Shown here: positions 56,999-64,000 of the stretch, one piece after another
How positions within the stretch are numbered: position 1 is the stretch's first letter
How the letters are laid out: every line of letters begins with the position of its first letter
Origin: Burkholderiales bacterium
Lineage (GTDB): Bacteria > Pseudomonadota > Gammaproteobacteria > Burkholderiales > UBA6910
Reading direction: 5' to 3'
Assembly (NCBI GenBank): GCA_026005015.1
Contig: BPKG01000005.1
Coordinates: 62,001 to 126,000, forward strand
DNA: 64,000 bases
Notes under the pieces: generated by a model
What the model saw: the letters and a program-made list of their open reading frames with translations, nothing else
Databases searched by the model: none
Told to the model about the DNA's origin: nothing
Translations under genes and position numbers: made by a program

Positions 56999-59275
56999 GT
57001 GCCCGCGTTCATCCCTGGTCCGCCGAAAGCCTGGCGGATCGCCGCCTTGCTGCCCTGGTTCGCCGCAGCCGCCTGGGCCGAGAATCCGGCTGCCACCCTG
57101 GAAGCGCCCACGGTGGAAGTGGTGGGTACGACACCCCTGCCCAGCGTGGGGGCTCCCCTGGAACAGGTGCCGGCGGCGGTCCAGGCCGCCACTGGGGAGC
57201 AAATCCGGCGGCGGCAGGCCCTGGACCTTTCCGAATTCATGGAGGGAAATCTGGCCGGCGTCACGGTGAACGCCGCCCAGGCGAACCCCTTCCAGCCGGA
57301 CTTGAGCTTCCGGGGCTTTTCCGCCTCGCCGCTCCTGGGCACGCCCCAGGGCCTTTCGGTGTTCGTGGACGGGGTGCGGGTGAACGAAGCCTTCGGCGAC
57401 ACGGTGAACTGGGATCTGATTCCCCGCTCGGCCATCTCCAGCATCAACCTGATTCCCGGCTCCAACCCCCTGTTCGGCCTGAACACCCTGGGTGGCGCCC
57501 TGGCGGTGCACACCAAGTCCGGCTTCCAGTACCCGGGCTTCGCCGCCCAGGCCCTGGCGGGCTCCTGGGACCGGCGAGCAGTGGAGTTCGAATACGGAGG
57601 CTTCCGGGACCGGGTGGATTGGTTCGTCACCGGCAATCTCTTCGATGAGGACGGCTGGCGGGAGCACTCCCCCTCGAAGGTGCGGCAGCTCTTCGGCAAG
57701 CTCGGCTTCGAGGACGACGTCATGGACCTGGACGCGAGCTTCACCCACGCCGACAACACCCTGGAGGGGGTTCAGGCGCTGCCCTTGTCGATGCTGGGCC
57801 GGCCGGAGCAGGCCTACACCTGGCCCGACCGCACCCGCAACCGGCTCAATTTTTTTAGTCTCAAGGGCAGCCGGGTGTTCGGCGAAGACAAGATCCTCGC
57901 CGCCAACGTCTATTACCGCAGGCTCTACAGCGACAACTTCAGCAGCAACGTCAACGATGAGTTCGACCCCGTGACCAGCCCCAACCCGGCGTTCAACGAC
58001 CTGAGCGTCACCGATCAACGGGGCTATGGCGGCTCGGTGCAGTGGACCCTGCTCGGCCGTCTCCTCGAGCGGGCGAACCAGTTCACCCTCGGCGCGAGCC
58101 TGGACCGGGGGGAGACCGACTTCAGCCAGTTCGAGCAGGAGGCGGCGTTCACCCCCGACCGGGGCACGGTGGCCACCGGGGATTTCGAGCTGGAAACCGA
58201 CGTGAACGCGGTGAACCGCTACGCGGGGCTCTACTTCACCGATACCTTGTCCCTGACCGAACGCCTGCACCTCACCGTCTCGGGGCGCTACAACCGGGCC
58301 CGGCTCAGGATCCGGGACAAGACGGGACTGGAGCCCGCCTTGAACGGGGACCACACCTTTTCCCGCTTCAATCCGGCGGCGGGGGTGGCCTACAACCCGG
58401 TCCCGAGCCACACCCTGTTCCTCGCCTACAACGAAGGCATGCGGGCTCCCACCCCGGTGGAGCTCACCTGCGCCGACCCTCTGGCCCCGTGCCGGCTGCC
58501 CAACGCTTTCCTGGCCGATCCGCCCTTGAAGGAGGTGGTTTCCCGGACCTGGGAGACAGGCCTGCGGGGCCGCGTCGCCGGCCGCCTGGGCTACAGCTTG
58601 AGCCTCTACCGGACCCACCTCCAGGACGACATCCAGTTCGTGAGCAGCGGCGGGGCCATCAACGCCGGGTTCTTCCAGAACGTGGGGACCACCCGCCGCC
58701 AGGGGCTGGAGCTTACCCTGCAGGCGGATTGGGGCCGGTTGCGGCTTCTGGGGAGCTACAGCTTCATCGACGCCACTTTCCGCACCCCCTTCCTGCTGAA
58801 CAGCCCCAACAATTCCTCGGCCCAGCCCATCCAGGGGCCGAACGACATCCAGGTGCGGCCCGGCGACCGCATCCCGGGCATTCCCCGCCACGTCCTCAAG
58901 CTGCGGGCCGAGTATTCGGTGAGCGAAGCGTTGTCCCTGGGCGCGAGCCTCCAGGCGGCGAGCAGCCAGTTCGCCCGGGGGGACGAGAACAACCAGGACG
59001 TCCACGGTCCGGTGCCGGGCTACGCGGTCCTCAACCTGGACGCCCGCTACCTCCTCTCCCGCCGTTGGGAGCTCTTTTTCAAGTTGAACAATCTGCTGAA
59101 CGAGCGCTACGAGAACTTCGGCGTGCTGGGGGAGAACTTTTTCCGCGGCCCCGGCAACACCTTCGATCCGGGGAGCGCCGCCCCCGAGCAGTTCCGCTCC
59201 CCCGGCGCCCCCCGGGCGGCCTGGGTCGGGCTGCGTTACGCCCTGGGAGGCGGGGCGGGGGGAGGGGACGACTGA
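56999..59275 (+). CDS. TonB-dependent receptor (candidate lanthanide or metallophore receptor)
   Basis: A 758-residue intact outer-membrane receptor. GTG 56999 with GGAGGAGG upstream is the start; it gives the signal peptide MPAFIPGPPKAWRIAALLPW to AAAWA. The plug begins LEAPTVEVVGTTPLPSVGAP and includes FMEGNLAGVTVNAAQANPFQ, LGTPQGLSVFVDGVRVNEAF and SNPLFGLNTLGGALAVHTKS. The barrel ends in WVGLRYALGGGAGGGDD with an unusual Gly-rich tail instead of a terminal aromatic. Receptors of this sequence type occur in many methylotrophs, and lanthanide receptors (LutH/LanA) belong to the same broad superfamily; I cannot prove this one is an orthologue. The sigma-54 promoter and activator site suggest induction together with methanol metabolism. 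Confidence 0.88.
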   Translation: MPAFIPGPPKAWRIAALLPWFAAAAWAENPAATLEAPTVEVVGTTPLPSVGAPLEQVPAAVQAATGEQIRRRQALDLSEFMEGNLAGVTVNAAQANPFQPDLSFRGFSASPLLGTPQGLSVFVDGVRVNEAFGDTVNWDLIPRSAISSINLIPGSNPLFGLNTLGGALAVHTKSGFQYPGFAAQALAGSWDRRAVEFEYGGFRDRVDWFVTGNLFDEDGWREHSPSKVRQLFGKLGFEDDVMDLDASFTHADNTLEGVQALPLSMLGRPEQAYTWPDRTRNRLNFFSLKGSRVFGEDKILAANVYYRRLYSDNFSSNVNDEFDPVTSPNPAFNDLSVTDQRGYGGSVQWTLLGRLLERANQFTLGASLDRGETDFSQFEQEAAFTPDRGTVATGDFELETDVNAVNRYAGLYFTDTLSLTERLHLTVSGRYNRARLRIRDKTGLEPALNGDHTFSRFNPAAGVAYNPVPSHTLFLAYNEGMRAPTPVELTCADPLAPCRLPNAFLADPPLKEVVSRTWETGLRGRVAGRLGYSLSLYRTHLQDDIQFVSSGGAINAGFFQNVGTTRRQGLELTLQADWGRLRLLGSYSFIDATFRTPFLLNSPNNSSAQPIQGPNDIQVRPGDRIPGIPRHVLKLRAEYSVSEALSLGASLQAASSQFARGDENNQDVHGPVPGYAVLNLDARYLLSRRWELFFKLNNLLNERYENFGVLGENFFRGPGNTFDPGSAAPEQFRSPGAPRAAWVGLRYALGGGAGGGDD

Positions 59276-59280
59276 ACCGG

Positions 59281-59312
59281 GAACGAAAAGGGGCTGCCTC
59301 GCGGCAGCCCCC
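59281..59312 (-). terminator. Rho-independent terminator of pqqA
   Basis: On the minus strand GGGGCTGCC-GCGA-GGCAGCCCC followed by TTTTCGTTC, 24 bases past the pqqA stop. The stem could also slow transcription from the plus side but lacks a U-tract there. Confidence 0.8.
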
Positions 59313-59335
59313 GAAAGACGAGAGAGCGGAGAAAA

Positions 59336-59407
59336 TCAGCGGTTGGCGATGTACAGGGTGACTTCGAAGCCGAACCGCATTTCGGTGAATTGGGGCTTGG
59401 TCCACAT
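59336..59407 (-). CDS. pqqA: PqqA, peptide precursor of PQQ
   Basis: A 23-residue peptide beginning [12 protein letters not shown] and ending [10 protein letters not shown]. It contains the Glu-x-x-x-Tyr pair (E15 and Y19) that PqqE cross-links to form PQQ, and the YIANR tail common in PqqA. A strong ribosome-binding site (AGGAGAAGGAG) lies upstream of the ATG and a terminator just after the stop. Normally pqqA sits directly before pqqB; here it is about 40 kb away, behind a two-component system. An inverted repeat (59446-59480) and a copy of the shared 15-bp motif with two mismatches (59500-59514) lie upstream. Too short to be found by usual length cut-offs. Confidence 0.95.
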   Translation of the reverse strand: MWTKPQFTEMRFGFEVTLYIANR

Positions 59408-59445
59408 GGCGAATGCTCCTTCTCCTGAGCCAGGAATTTCAGCTT

Positions 59446-59480
59446 CCAATATAAGATCGAGACTCCAGATCTTGTATTGG
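59446..59480. promoter_or_regulatory. Inverted repeat upstream of pqqA
   Basis: CCAATATAAGATC and GATCTTGTATTGG, 13-bp arms with one mismatch and a nine-base spacer, 39-73 bp upstream of the pqqA ATG. On the minus strand it includes TTATATT, a possible -10 element, so it could be an operator overlapping the promoter. It could also end transcription from the regulator gene, but no U-tract is present. Confidence 0.55.
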
Positions 59481-59499
59481 GAAAAGCCTGGATCGGGCC

Positions 59500-59514
59500 T
59501 AAGGATTTTCATGA
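59500..59514. promoter_or_regulatory. Near copy of the shared 15-bp motif upstream of pqqA
   Basis: TAAGGATTTTCATGA, 13 of 15 positions identical to the motif at 11783, 18869 and 63857. It lies 93 bp upstream of pqqA and immediately after the stop of the response regulator gene. Confidence 0.5.
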
Positions 59515-59515
59515 G

Positions 59516-60160
59516 CTAAGGCTCCAGCAACCCCGCCCGCAGGGCGATCAGGGTGAGTTCCGCGGCGTTGGAGGCGTTCAGCTTCTGCTTGATGTTGTAC
59601 AGGTGGGTGCCCACCGTGCGGGGGCTCAGGTACAGCATTTCGGCGATCTCGGCCACGGTCTTGCCCTGGGCGAGGAGCAGGAACAGCTCGAATTCCCGCG
59701 GGCTCAAGACTTCCACCGGGTTGCGGGTTCCGGTCACCTGCTGGATCGCCAGTTGCTGGGCCAGGGCCGGCTCCAGATAGACCTTGCCGGCGGCCACCTG
59801 CCGCACCGCCTGGATCAGCTCCTCGGGCGCGCTGCGCTTGGAGAGATAGCCCAGGGCCCCCGCTTCCAGGACCCGCTTCGGGTGCAGGGTGTCGTCGTGG
59901 GCCGAGAGCACCAGGATGCGGGCGTCCTTGTCCTTGGCGAGCAGGCGCCTCACCGCCTCCATCCCCCCCATGCCCGGCATGGAAAGGTCCATCACCACCA
60001 CGTCCGGCCGGGCCTCCGGATAGCGCTTGAGCGCCTGCTCGCCGGTGTCGGCTTCCGCCACCACCCGGATGTCGGGCGTGCTCTCCAGCAGCAGGCGGAA
60101 ACCCATGCGGACCACCGCGTGGTCGTCCACCAGCATGACCTTGAGCGGGGAAGCGATCAT
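59516..60160 (-). CDS. NarL/FixJ-type response regulator in the tonB-pqqA gene run
   Basis: A 214-residue regulator: VMLVDDHAVVRMGFRLLLES, phospho-Asp in VVVMDLSMPGMGGMEA, Lys in GYLSKRSAPEEL. DNA-binding domain is VLSPREFELFLLLAQGKTVA, then EIAEMLYLSPRTVGTHLYNI. It follows its kinase by ten bases. Position directly before pqqA, in a run that begins with tonB, makes it the best candidate for reading the shared 15-bp motif, but this is inference. Confidence 0.94.
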   Translation of the reverse strand: MIASPLKVMLVDDHAVVRMGFRLLLESTPDIRVVAEADTGEQALKRYPEARPDVVVMDLSMPGMGGMEAVRRLLAKDKDARILVLSAHDDTLHPKRVLEAGALGYLSKRSAPEELIQAVRQVAAGKVYLEPALAQQLAIQQVTGTRNPVEVLSPREFELFLLLAQGKTVAEIAEMLYLSPRTVGTHLYNIKQKLNASNAAELTLIALRAGLLEP

Positions 60161-60170
60161 AAAAAACAGT

Positions 60171-61913
60171 TTAACCCGCCGCCACCGCCGCCTGGACGGG
60201 CAGTGGGATCACCGCCCGCACCCGCACGCCTGCGCCGGGATGGCCCTCCACCGAGAAGCGGCCTTTGAGGGCCTGCACCCGCTCCCGCATGCCCAGGAGC
60301 CCGTAGCCGACCCGGACGGAGGCGCCGCCATTGCCCATGCCCCGGCCGTCGTCCTGGACCGTGACCTGCACCGCTTCCTCCCCGCTTTCCGGGTCGATCC
60401 CGCGCACCACCTGCACCTCGGCGCGGGAAGCGCCCGCGTGCTTGACCACGTTGGTCAGGCACTCCTGGACGATGCGGTAGACCGTGATGTTGACCTCCTC
60501 CCCCAGGTCCTCCAGCTTGCCTTCGAGCTTGAGGGAGAAATTCACCTCGGGGTGGGCGGCTCGCCAGGTCTCCATCGAATCCTGGAGCGCCTCGGGCAGC
60601 CCCAGGTGGTCCAGAGCCGAAGGCCTGAGGTTGCGGATCATGCGATGCACCAGGTCGTAGAGGTGCCCGGCGATGGAGACGATGGTCTTCGCCTGCTCGT
60701 GGGCCTGGAGGTCGCTCTGGGCGGTGCGCTGGGCGATGGTCATGCCGATGGTCTTGATCGCGGTGGCGCACTGGCCCAGCTCGTCGTGCAATTCCCGGGC
60801 GAGGCTGCGGCGCTCCTCTTCCACGTGGCGCTGGATGAGCTGGGTGAGCCGGCGATTCTGTTCCAGCTCCCGGGCGATCGCCTCGGCCCGCTTTTTCTCG
60901 GTGATGTCCCGCAGGCTCACGATCTCGCCGAGCACCTGGCCGTTAGCGGGGTCCGTGAGGGGCGCGGCGGAGAGGGTCAAATCCAGCACCCGAGCGTCCC
61001 GGGTGAGCCACCGGGTCTCCGCGTTGTCGATGCGCCCGCCCCGCAGCAGCGCGGCCAGCGCCTCGGCTGCCTCGCCCTCGCCGGGCATGAGGACGCGGGC
61101 GGGCCGCCCCAGGATCTCCCCGGCGGCGTAGCCGAAGAGCCGCTCGGCGGCGGGATTCCAGAAGGTGATCTTTCCCTGGGGGTCCAGGATCATGGTGGCG
61201 TCCCCTGACTGCTGCACGGCAAGCGCCAGGCGCTGGTTCTCCGCCATGCTGCTCTCCAGAGCCTGGGCCATGCGGTTGAAGGTGTGGCTGATGGCGGACA
61301 TCTCGGGCAGGGCGAAATCGGGGAGCCGCGCGTCCAGACGGCCCTGTTCCATCCGCGAAAGGCCCTCCAGGATGGTCTTCACGGGCTTCAACGCCCGCTC
61401 CACCAGCCAGAACACCAGCACGTTCACCAGCACGAAGAAGGCGGCGGCGATCCAGGCCAGGCTTTTCAGGTCATCCCAGGCGTCCAGGGTGGCGCGGGAA
61501 GGATCCGGGATCACCTCCAGGAAGCCCCCCTGGAAACGCAGAAAAACCAGGGACTCCTTCGGGCTCACCAGGCGGCTGAACCACTGGGGCGCGTAGCGTC
61601 CCGCCTTGTAGGTGGAAGGAGGCGAGACATAGACCAGGTCGCCCAGGCTGTTGTAGCAGCGGATCTCGTTGGAACGCACCCGGCCCAGGGAGTTGAGGAA
61701 GTTGAGCATCACCTGGAGCTGGGACTCGGAGTGGGGCACGAACCGGCTGGTGTAGATGACGGTGGTGAGCAGCTGCACGGTGACCCGGGTGGCGGCCCGA
61801 ACCTCCTCGCCGATGGACTTGCGCATGTTGTCCAGCATCATGGCGCCGCTCGCCACCAGGAACAGCACCATGAGGGTCGTGCACAGCAGGTTGATGCGGG
61901 TTCTCAAGCGCAT
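60171..61913 (-). CDS. NarX-type sensor histidine kinase with PAS domain
   Basis: A 580-residue membrane kinase. Membrane segments are near residues 8-28 and 155-178, enclosing a periplasmic domain of about 125 residues. A HAMP region (RALKPVKTILEGLSRMEQGR) is followed by a PAS domain (DATMILDPQGKITFWNPAAE, then RLFGYAAGEILGRPARVLMP). The phosphoacceptor is in EEERRSLARELHDELGQCAT. The ATPase has TVYRIVQECLTNVVKHAGAS and VTVQDDGRGMGNGG. The signal is unknown. Its start overlaps the iminopeptidase stop by ten bases, so the kinase belongs to the tonB-pip operon. Confidence 0.93.
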   Translation of the reverse strand: MRLRTRINLLCTTLMVLFLVASGAMMLDNMRKSIGEEVRAATRVTVQLLTTVIYTSRFVPHSESQLQVMLNFLNSLGRVRSNEIRCYNSLGDLVYVSPPSTYKAGRYAPQWFSRLVSPKESLVFLRFQGGFLEVIPDPSRATLDAWDDLKSLAWIAAAFFVLVNVLVFWLVERALKPVKTILEGLSRMEQGRLDARLPDFALPEMSAISHTFNRMAQALESSMAENQRLALAVQQSGDATMILDPQGKITFWNPAAERLFGYAAGEILGRPARVLMPGEGEAAEALAALLRGGRIDNAETRWLTRDARVLDLTLSAAPLTDPANGQVLGEIVSLRDITEKKRAEAIARELEQNRRLTQLIQRHVEEERRSLARELHDELGQCATAIKTIGMTIAQRTAQSDLQAHEQAKTIVSIAGHLYDLVHRMIRNLRPSALDHLGLPEALQDSMETWRAAHPEVNFSLKLEGKLEDLGEEVNITVYRIVQECLTNVVKHAGASRAEVQVVRGIDPESGEEAVQVTVQDDGRGMGNGGASVRVGYGLLGMRERVQALKGRFSVEGHPGAGVRVRAVIPLPVQAAVAAG

Positions 61914-62851
61914 GAGGGAGACTCAAGCCGCGCCTTGAACGCTTCCCCTGCCGCGAGCATGGCCTGGCCTATGGCGGGAGAGCCGGCGGAGTGCCCTCCG
62001 CCTTCCACCAGGATGAGCCGGGCCTCGGGCCACGCTGCCTTGAGCCGGAAGGCCGCGACGGGCGGACAGATCAGGTCCAGCCGGCCCTGCACCAGGGTGC
62101 AGGGGATGTGACGGATGTTCGGGACCCCGCGGAGCAGCCCGCCCGGGTCCAGAAAACAACCATGGACCAGGTAGTGGGTCTGGATCCTGGCCTTGGCGAG
62201 GAGTTTCTCAGGAGGAGGGGGCTCGCTGGAGACCGGGTCCACGAGGCCCATGGCTCGCCGCTCGTAAGCCTCCCAAGCCCGCGCTGCCGCGAGGGCCAGG
62301 TTCCGGTTCGTTCCGTGCAGGGCCCGATGGTAGCGCTCCAGGAGGCTTTCTTCCCCGGGCACGGCGCGGGAGAAGGCCTCCCATGCGTCGGGCAGGAAAC
62401 GGGCGAGCCCCTGGAGGTACCAGTGGACTTCTTCTTCGGTGCCCAGGAAGACGCCCCGCAGCAAGAGCCCCGCGCAGGCGGAAGGATGAGCCCGGGCATA
62501 GGCTAGGGCGAGGGTCGCCCCCCAGGAGCCGCCGCACACCAGCCAGCGTTCCACGCCCAGGTGGGCCCGCAACGCTTCCATGTCCTCCAGGAGAAAAGGG
62601 AGCGAGTTCTCCTGGACAGCGCCAAGAGGGGTGCTCTGGCCGCAGCCCCGCTGGTCGAAGAGCACCACCCGGTAGAAGGCGGGATCGAAGAAGCCCCGGC
62701 TCGTGGGGTTCGAGCCGCTTCCCGGGCCGCCGTGCAGCACGATGACCGGGCGGCCCCTGGGGTTGCCGCTTTCCTCGTAATAGAGGCGATGGAGGCCCCG
62801 GGGGAGCCAGCCTCGGGCGTGGGGTTCGGCATAGGGGTAAAGCCCCGTCAT
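61904..62851 (-). CDS. pip: Proline iminopeptidase-like alpha/beta hydrolase
   Basis: Releases N-terminal proline from peptides. 315 residues with family marks: VIVLHGGPGSGSNPTSRGFF, FDQRGCGQSTPLGAVQENSL, catalytic Ser in VCGGSWGATLALAYA, late Asp in QGRLDLICPPVAAF and His in VEGGGHSAGSPAIG. No signal peptide, so cytoplasmic. ATG 62851 overlaps the tonB stop (ATGA). In this run it is next to regulators and pqqA; no other candidate PqqA-processing peptidase (PqqF/PqqG type) is in the window, so a role in PQQ maturation is conceivable but unproven. Confidence 0.9.
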   Translation of the reverse strand: MTGLYPYAEPHARGWLPRGLHRLYYEESGNPRGRPVIVLHGGPGSGSNPTSRGFFDPAFYRVVLFDQRGCGQSTPLGAVQENSLPFLLEDMEALRAHLGVERWLVCGGSWGATLALAYARAHPSACAGLLLRGVFLGTEEEVHWYLQGLARFLPDAWEAFSRAVPGEESLLERYHRALHGTNRNLALAAARAWEAYERRAMGLVDPVSSEPPPPEKLLAKARIQTHYLVHGCFLDPGGLLRGVPNIRHIPCTLVQGRLDLICPPVAAFRLKAAWPEARLILVEGGGHSAGSPAIGQAMLAAGEAFKARLESPSCA

Positions 62852-63759
62852 CCCCGTTCCTCCAGGCGGAAGTGGATGGGGACGGTGACCTCGTACCACC
62901 CACGCAGGCTCGAAGGCGGGGGCTGGCGGGAGAGGGCCTTGCGCACCATGTCCAGGGCCTGGCGGTCCAGCACCTCGTGGCCGCTGGATTCCGCCACCTT
63001 CACTTCCTGGACTTGGCCGTTGGGGCCGATGCGCACCAGGATCTGGGCGGTTCCCTGCCAGCCCCGGACCCGGGCGATGCGCGGGTACTGCCTGTGCTCC
63101 GCCGCCGCGGCGCTCAGGCTGCGCTCGTACCCCTGAAGGGTTTCCCTGTCCCGCAGCAAGGCGGCCTGGGATTCCGCCGGCGGCAGGGGAGCGGGGCTCA
63201 AGACCGGTGCCGGGGCCGCTGGCTCGGCCGCGGGGGGCAGGGCCGCCACGGGACCCGGCGACTCGGCCGGCGGGGCGGGGGGTTCCACGGGAGAGGCCTG
63301 CACGGGTTCTTCCGCCAGCGGGCTCGCAGGCTTGGCCTGGGCGACGGGCTTCTGCGGCGTGGGCTTCCTCCGCTCCACCGGCCGGGCCTGAGGAACGGAG
63401 TCCGGTTTGGGTTTCTCGGCCGCCAGCGGTCGGGGCGGCGGGGGCGACGCCTCCTCGATCTGCACCGGCGCGACGGAGACCAGTTGAACTTCCAGCACCT
63501 CCACCGGCTTGGGCGGGGTCGGGGAGGGGGCGGGCACCAGGTAAACGGTCAGGCCATGGGCCGCCAGCGACAGCATCAGCGCCAAGAGGAGTCGCCGGTT
63601 CGAGTTCGAATCGGACGGACCGGAGAGATCCTCGGGCAGCAAGACGTCCTCGGGGCGTTGTTCGGCTGCGTCTCGCCCGGCCATTTCACGAAGTCGCCCC
63701 TGGAACGAGGCCACGCTGTGCAGTGTCATCGGGTTGGGGGTCAGCCCGGCCAGTCTCAC
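62848..63759 (-). CDS. tonB: TonB energy-transducing protein
   Basis: Couples inner-membrane proton motive force to outer-membrane receptors. About 303 residues. It has a cytoplasmic N-terminus of about 50 residues, one membrane anchor (RRLLLALMLSLAAHGLTVYL), a long Pro/Ala/Glu-rich spacer (PPPPRPLAAEKPKPDS and following) and a C-terminal TonB domain: YPRIARVRGWQGTAQILVRI, then VAESSGHEVLDRQALDMVRK. GTG 63759 is chosen because GGAGG lies eight bases upstream; ATG 63729 and TTG 63774 are alternatives. No exbB or exbD is adjacent. A perfect 15-bp shared motif lies 98 bp upstream. First gene of the run tonB-pip-kinase-regulator. Confidence 0.9.
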   Translation of the reverse strand: MRLAGLTPNPMTLHSVASFQGRLREMAGRDAAEQRPEDVLLPEDLSGPSDSNSNRRLLLALMLSLAAHGLTVYLVPAPSPTPPKPVEVLEVQLVSVAPVQIEEASPPPPRPLAAEKPKPDSVPQARPVERRKPTPQKPVAQAKPASPLAEEPVQASPVEPPAPPAESPGPVAALPPAAEPAAPAPVLSPAPLPPAESQAALLRDRETLQGYERSLSAAAAEHRQYPRIARVRGWQGTAQILVRIGPNGQVQEVKVAESSGHEVLDRQALDMVRKALSRQPPPSSLRGWYEVTVPIHFRLEERG

Positions 63760-64000
63760 GAAGGCGTCCTCCAAAAGAGGCCGCCCTGGGCAATCGTGAA
63801 ATAATCCAAGCTAGCCTAGTGCAACGCCTGACCCCGGTAAATAAAGCGGTGAAAGATCATGAAAATCATGAGCCCCGGGTCACGATTTCCCGACTGCCGC
63901 GGGCCCGAGGCTGCGCCGAAGATTAAGTCCGGGAAGCCTTGGGGGCAAGTCCCGGGGCGTTCCTCCCGGACGCCGTCCGGGTTGTTTCCATTCCAACATT
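63760..64000. other. Region upstream of tonB at the window end
   Basis: 241 bp with no recognisable gene. It contains the shared motif (63857-63871) and a GC-rich dyad around 63950-63982 (CCCGGGGC, CCGGACGCCGTCCGG). A 39-codon minus-strand frame from 63999 has no ribosome-binding site in view and no family resemblance. Confidence 0.5.
63857..63871. promoter_or_regulatory. Shared 15-bp motif upstream of tonB
   Basis: Plus strand TCATGAAAATCATGA, the reverse complement of the copies at 11783 and 18869, 98 bp upstream of the proposed tonB start. Confidence 0.65.

Noticed and set aside
63880-63999. Small minus-strand peptide of 39 codons at the right end
   Set aside because: No visible ribosome-binding site because the window ends, composition typical of random GC-rich DNA, and no PqqA-like or other known motif.
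1-64000. Insertion sequences, prophage or integron
   Set aside because: No transposase, integrase or phage structural genes were seen; only small non-coding repeats and gene relics.

Overview
Organism. The window (about 64 kb, very GC-rich) looks like chromosome of a Gram-negative methylotroph, most likely a betaproteobacterium (outer-membrane porin type, XoxF5-type methanol dehydrogenase, bacterial tetrahydromethanopterin [H4MPT] gene set). It has no mobile element, phage or CRISPR array. The placement rests on gene content and remembered family features, not on a search.

Layout. 1-5 kb: housekeeping and fragments (apaH, cytochrome c5, tRNA-Arg, a shortened beta-propeller gene, a YqeC-like gene, a broken vapC, alanine dehydrogenase). 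4.2-9.5 kb: an operon for a tungsten-type aldehyde oxidoreductase with ferredoxin, FAD/NADH subunit and MoaD-like protein. 9.5-11.7 kb: a TonB receptor closely resembling E. coli YncD/PqqU, the PQQ receptor. 11.9-20.2 kb: a triple-repeat lipoprotein, pqqBCDE with an ABC exporter, and a porin with a frameshift. 21-26.2 kb: quinoprotein-associated accessory genes (two metallo-beta-lactamase-fold proteins, a SoxYZ-like carrier, pentapeptide protein, pterin dehydratase). 26.5-31.7 kb: xoxF-xoxG-xoxJ plus a protease-TPR protein and an unknown periplasmic protein. 31.7-49.9 kb: formaldehyde oxidation by the methanofuran/H4MPT route (fhcCDAB, mtdB, mch, fae) and its cofactor biosynthesis genes. 50-64 kb: a sigma-54 activator, two NarX/NarL-like two-component systems, two tandem TonB receptors, a detached pqqA that is only 23 codons long, a proline iminopeptidase and tonB.

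How it works together. XoxF (lanthanide- and PQQ-dependent, with the extra Asp of the DYD motif) oxidises methanol in the periplasm and passes electrons to the adjacent cytochrome. Fae, MtdB, Mch and Fhc take formaldehyde to formate. The aldehyde oxidoreductase could be a second cytoplasmic aldehyde sink.

Two regulatory patterns stand out. (1) A 15-bp motif, TCATGATTTTCATGA, occurs perfectly upstream of the PqqU-like receptor, pqqB and tonB, and with two mismatches upstream of pqqA. This suggests a joint PQQ synthesis and uptake regulon. (2) Good sigma-54 promoter candidates (GG-N10-GC) precede the aldehyde oxidoreductase operon, xoxF, fhcB, the H4MPT operon, one TonB receptor and the porin. 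An upstream palindrome, TGTnnCA-N4-TGnnACA, lies about 100 bp before the start site in two clear cases and two weaker ones. The AcoR-like activator at 50.1-52.1 kb is the obvious candidate regulator. Both patterns were found by eye and need genome-wide testing.
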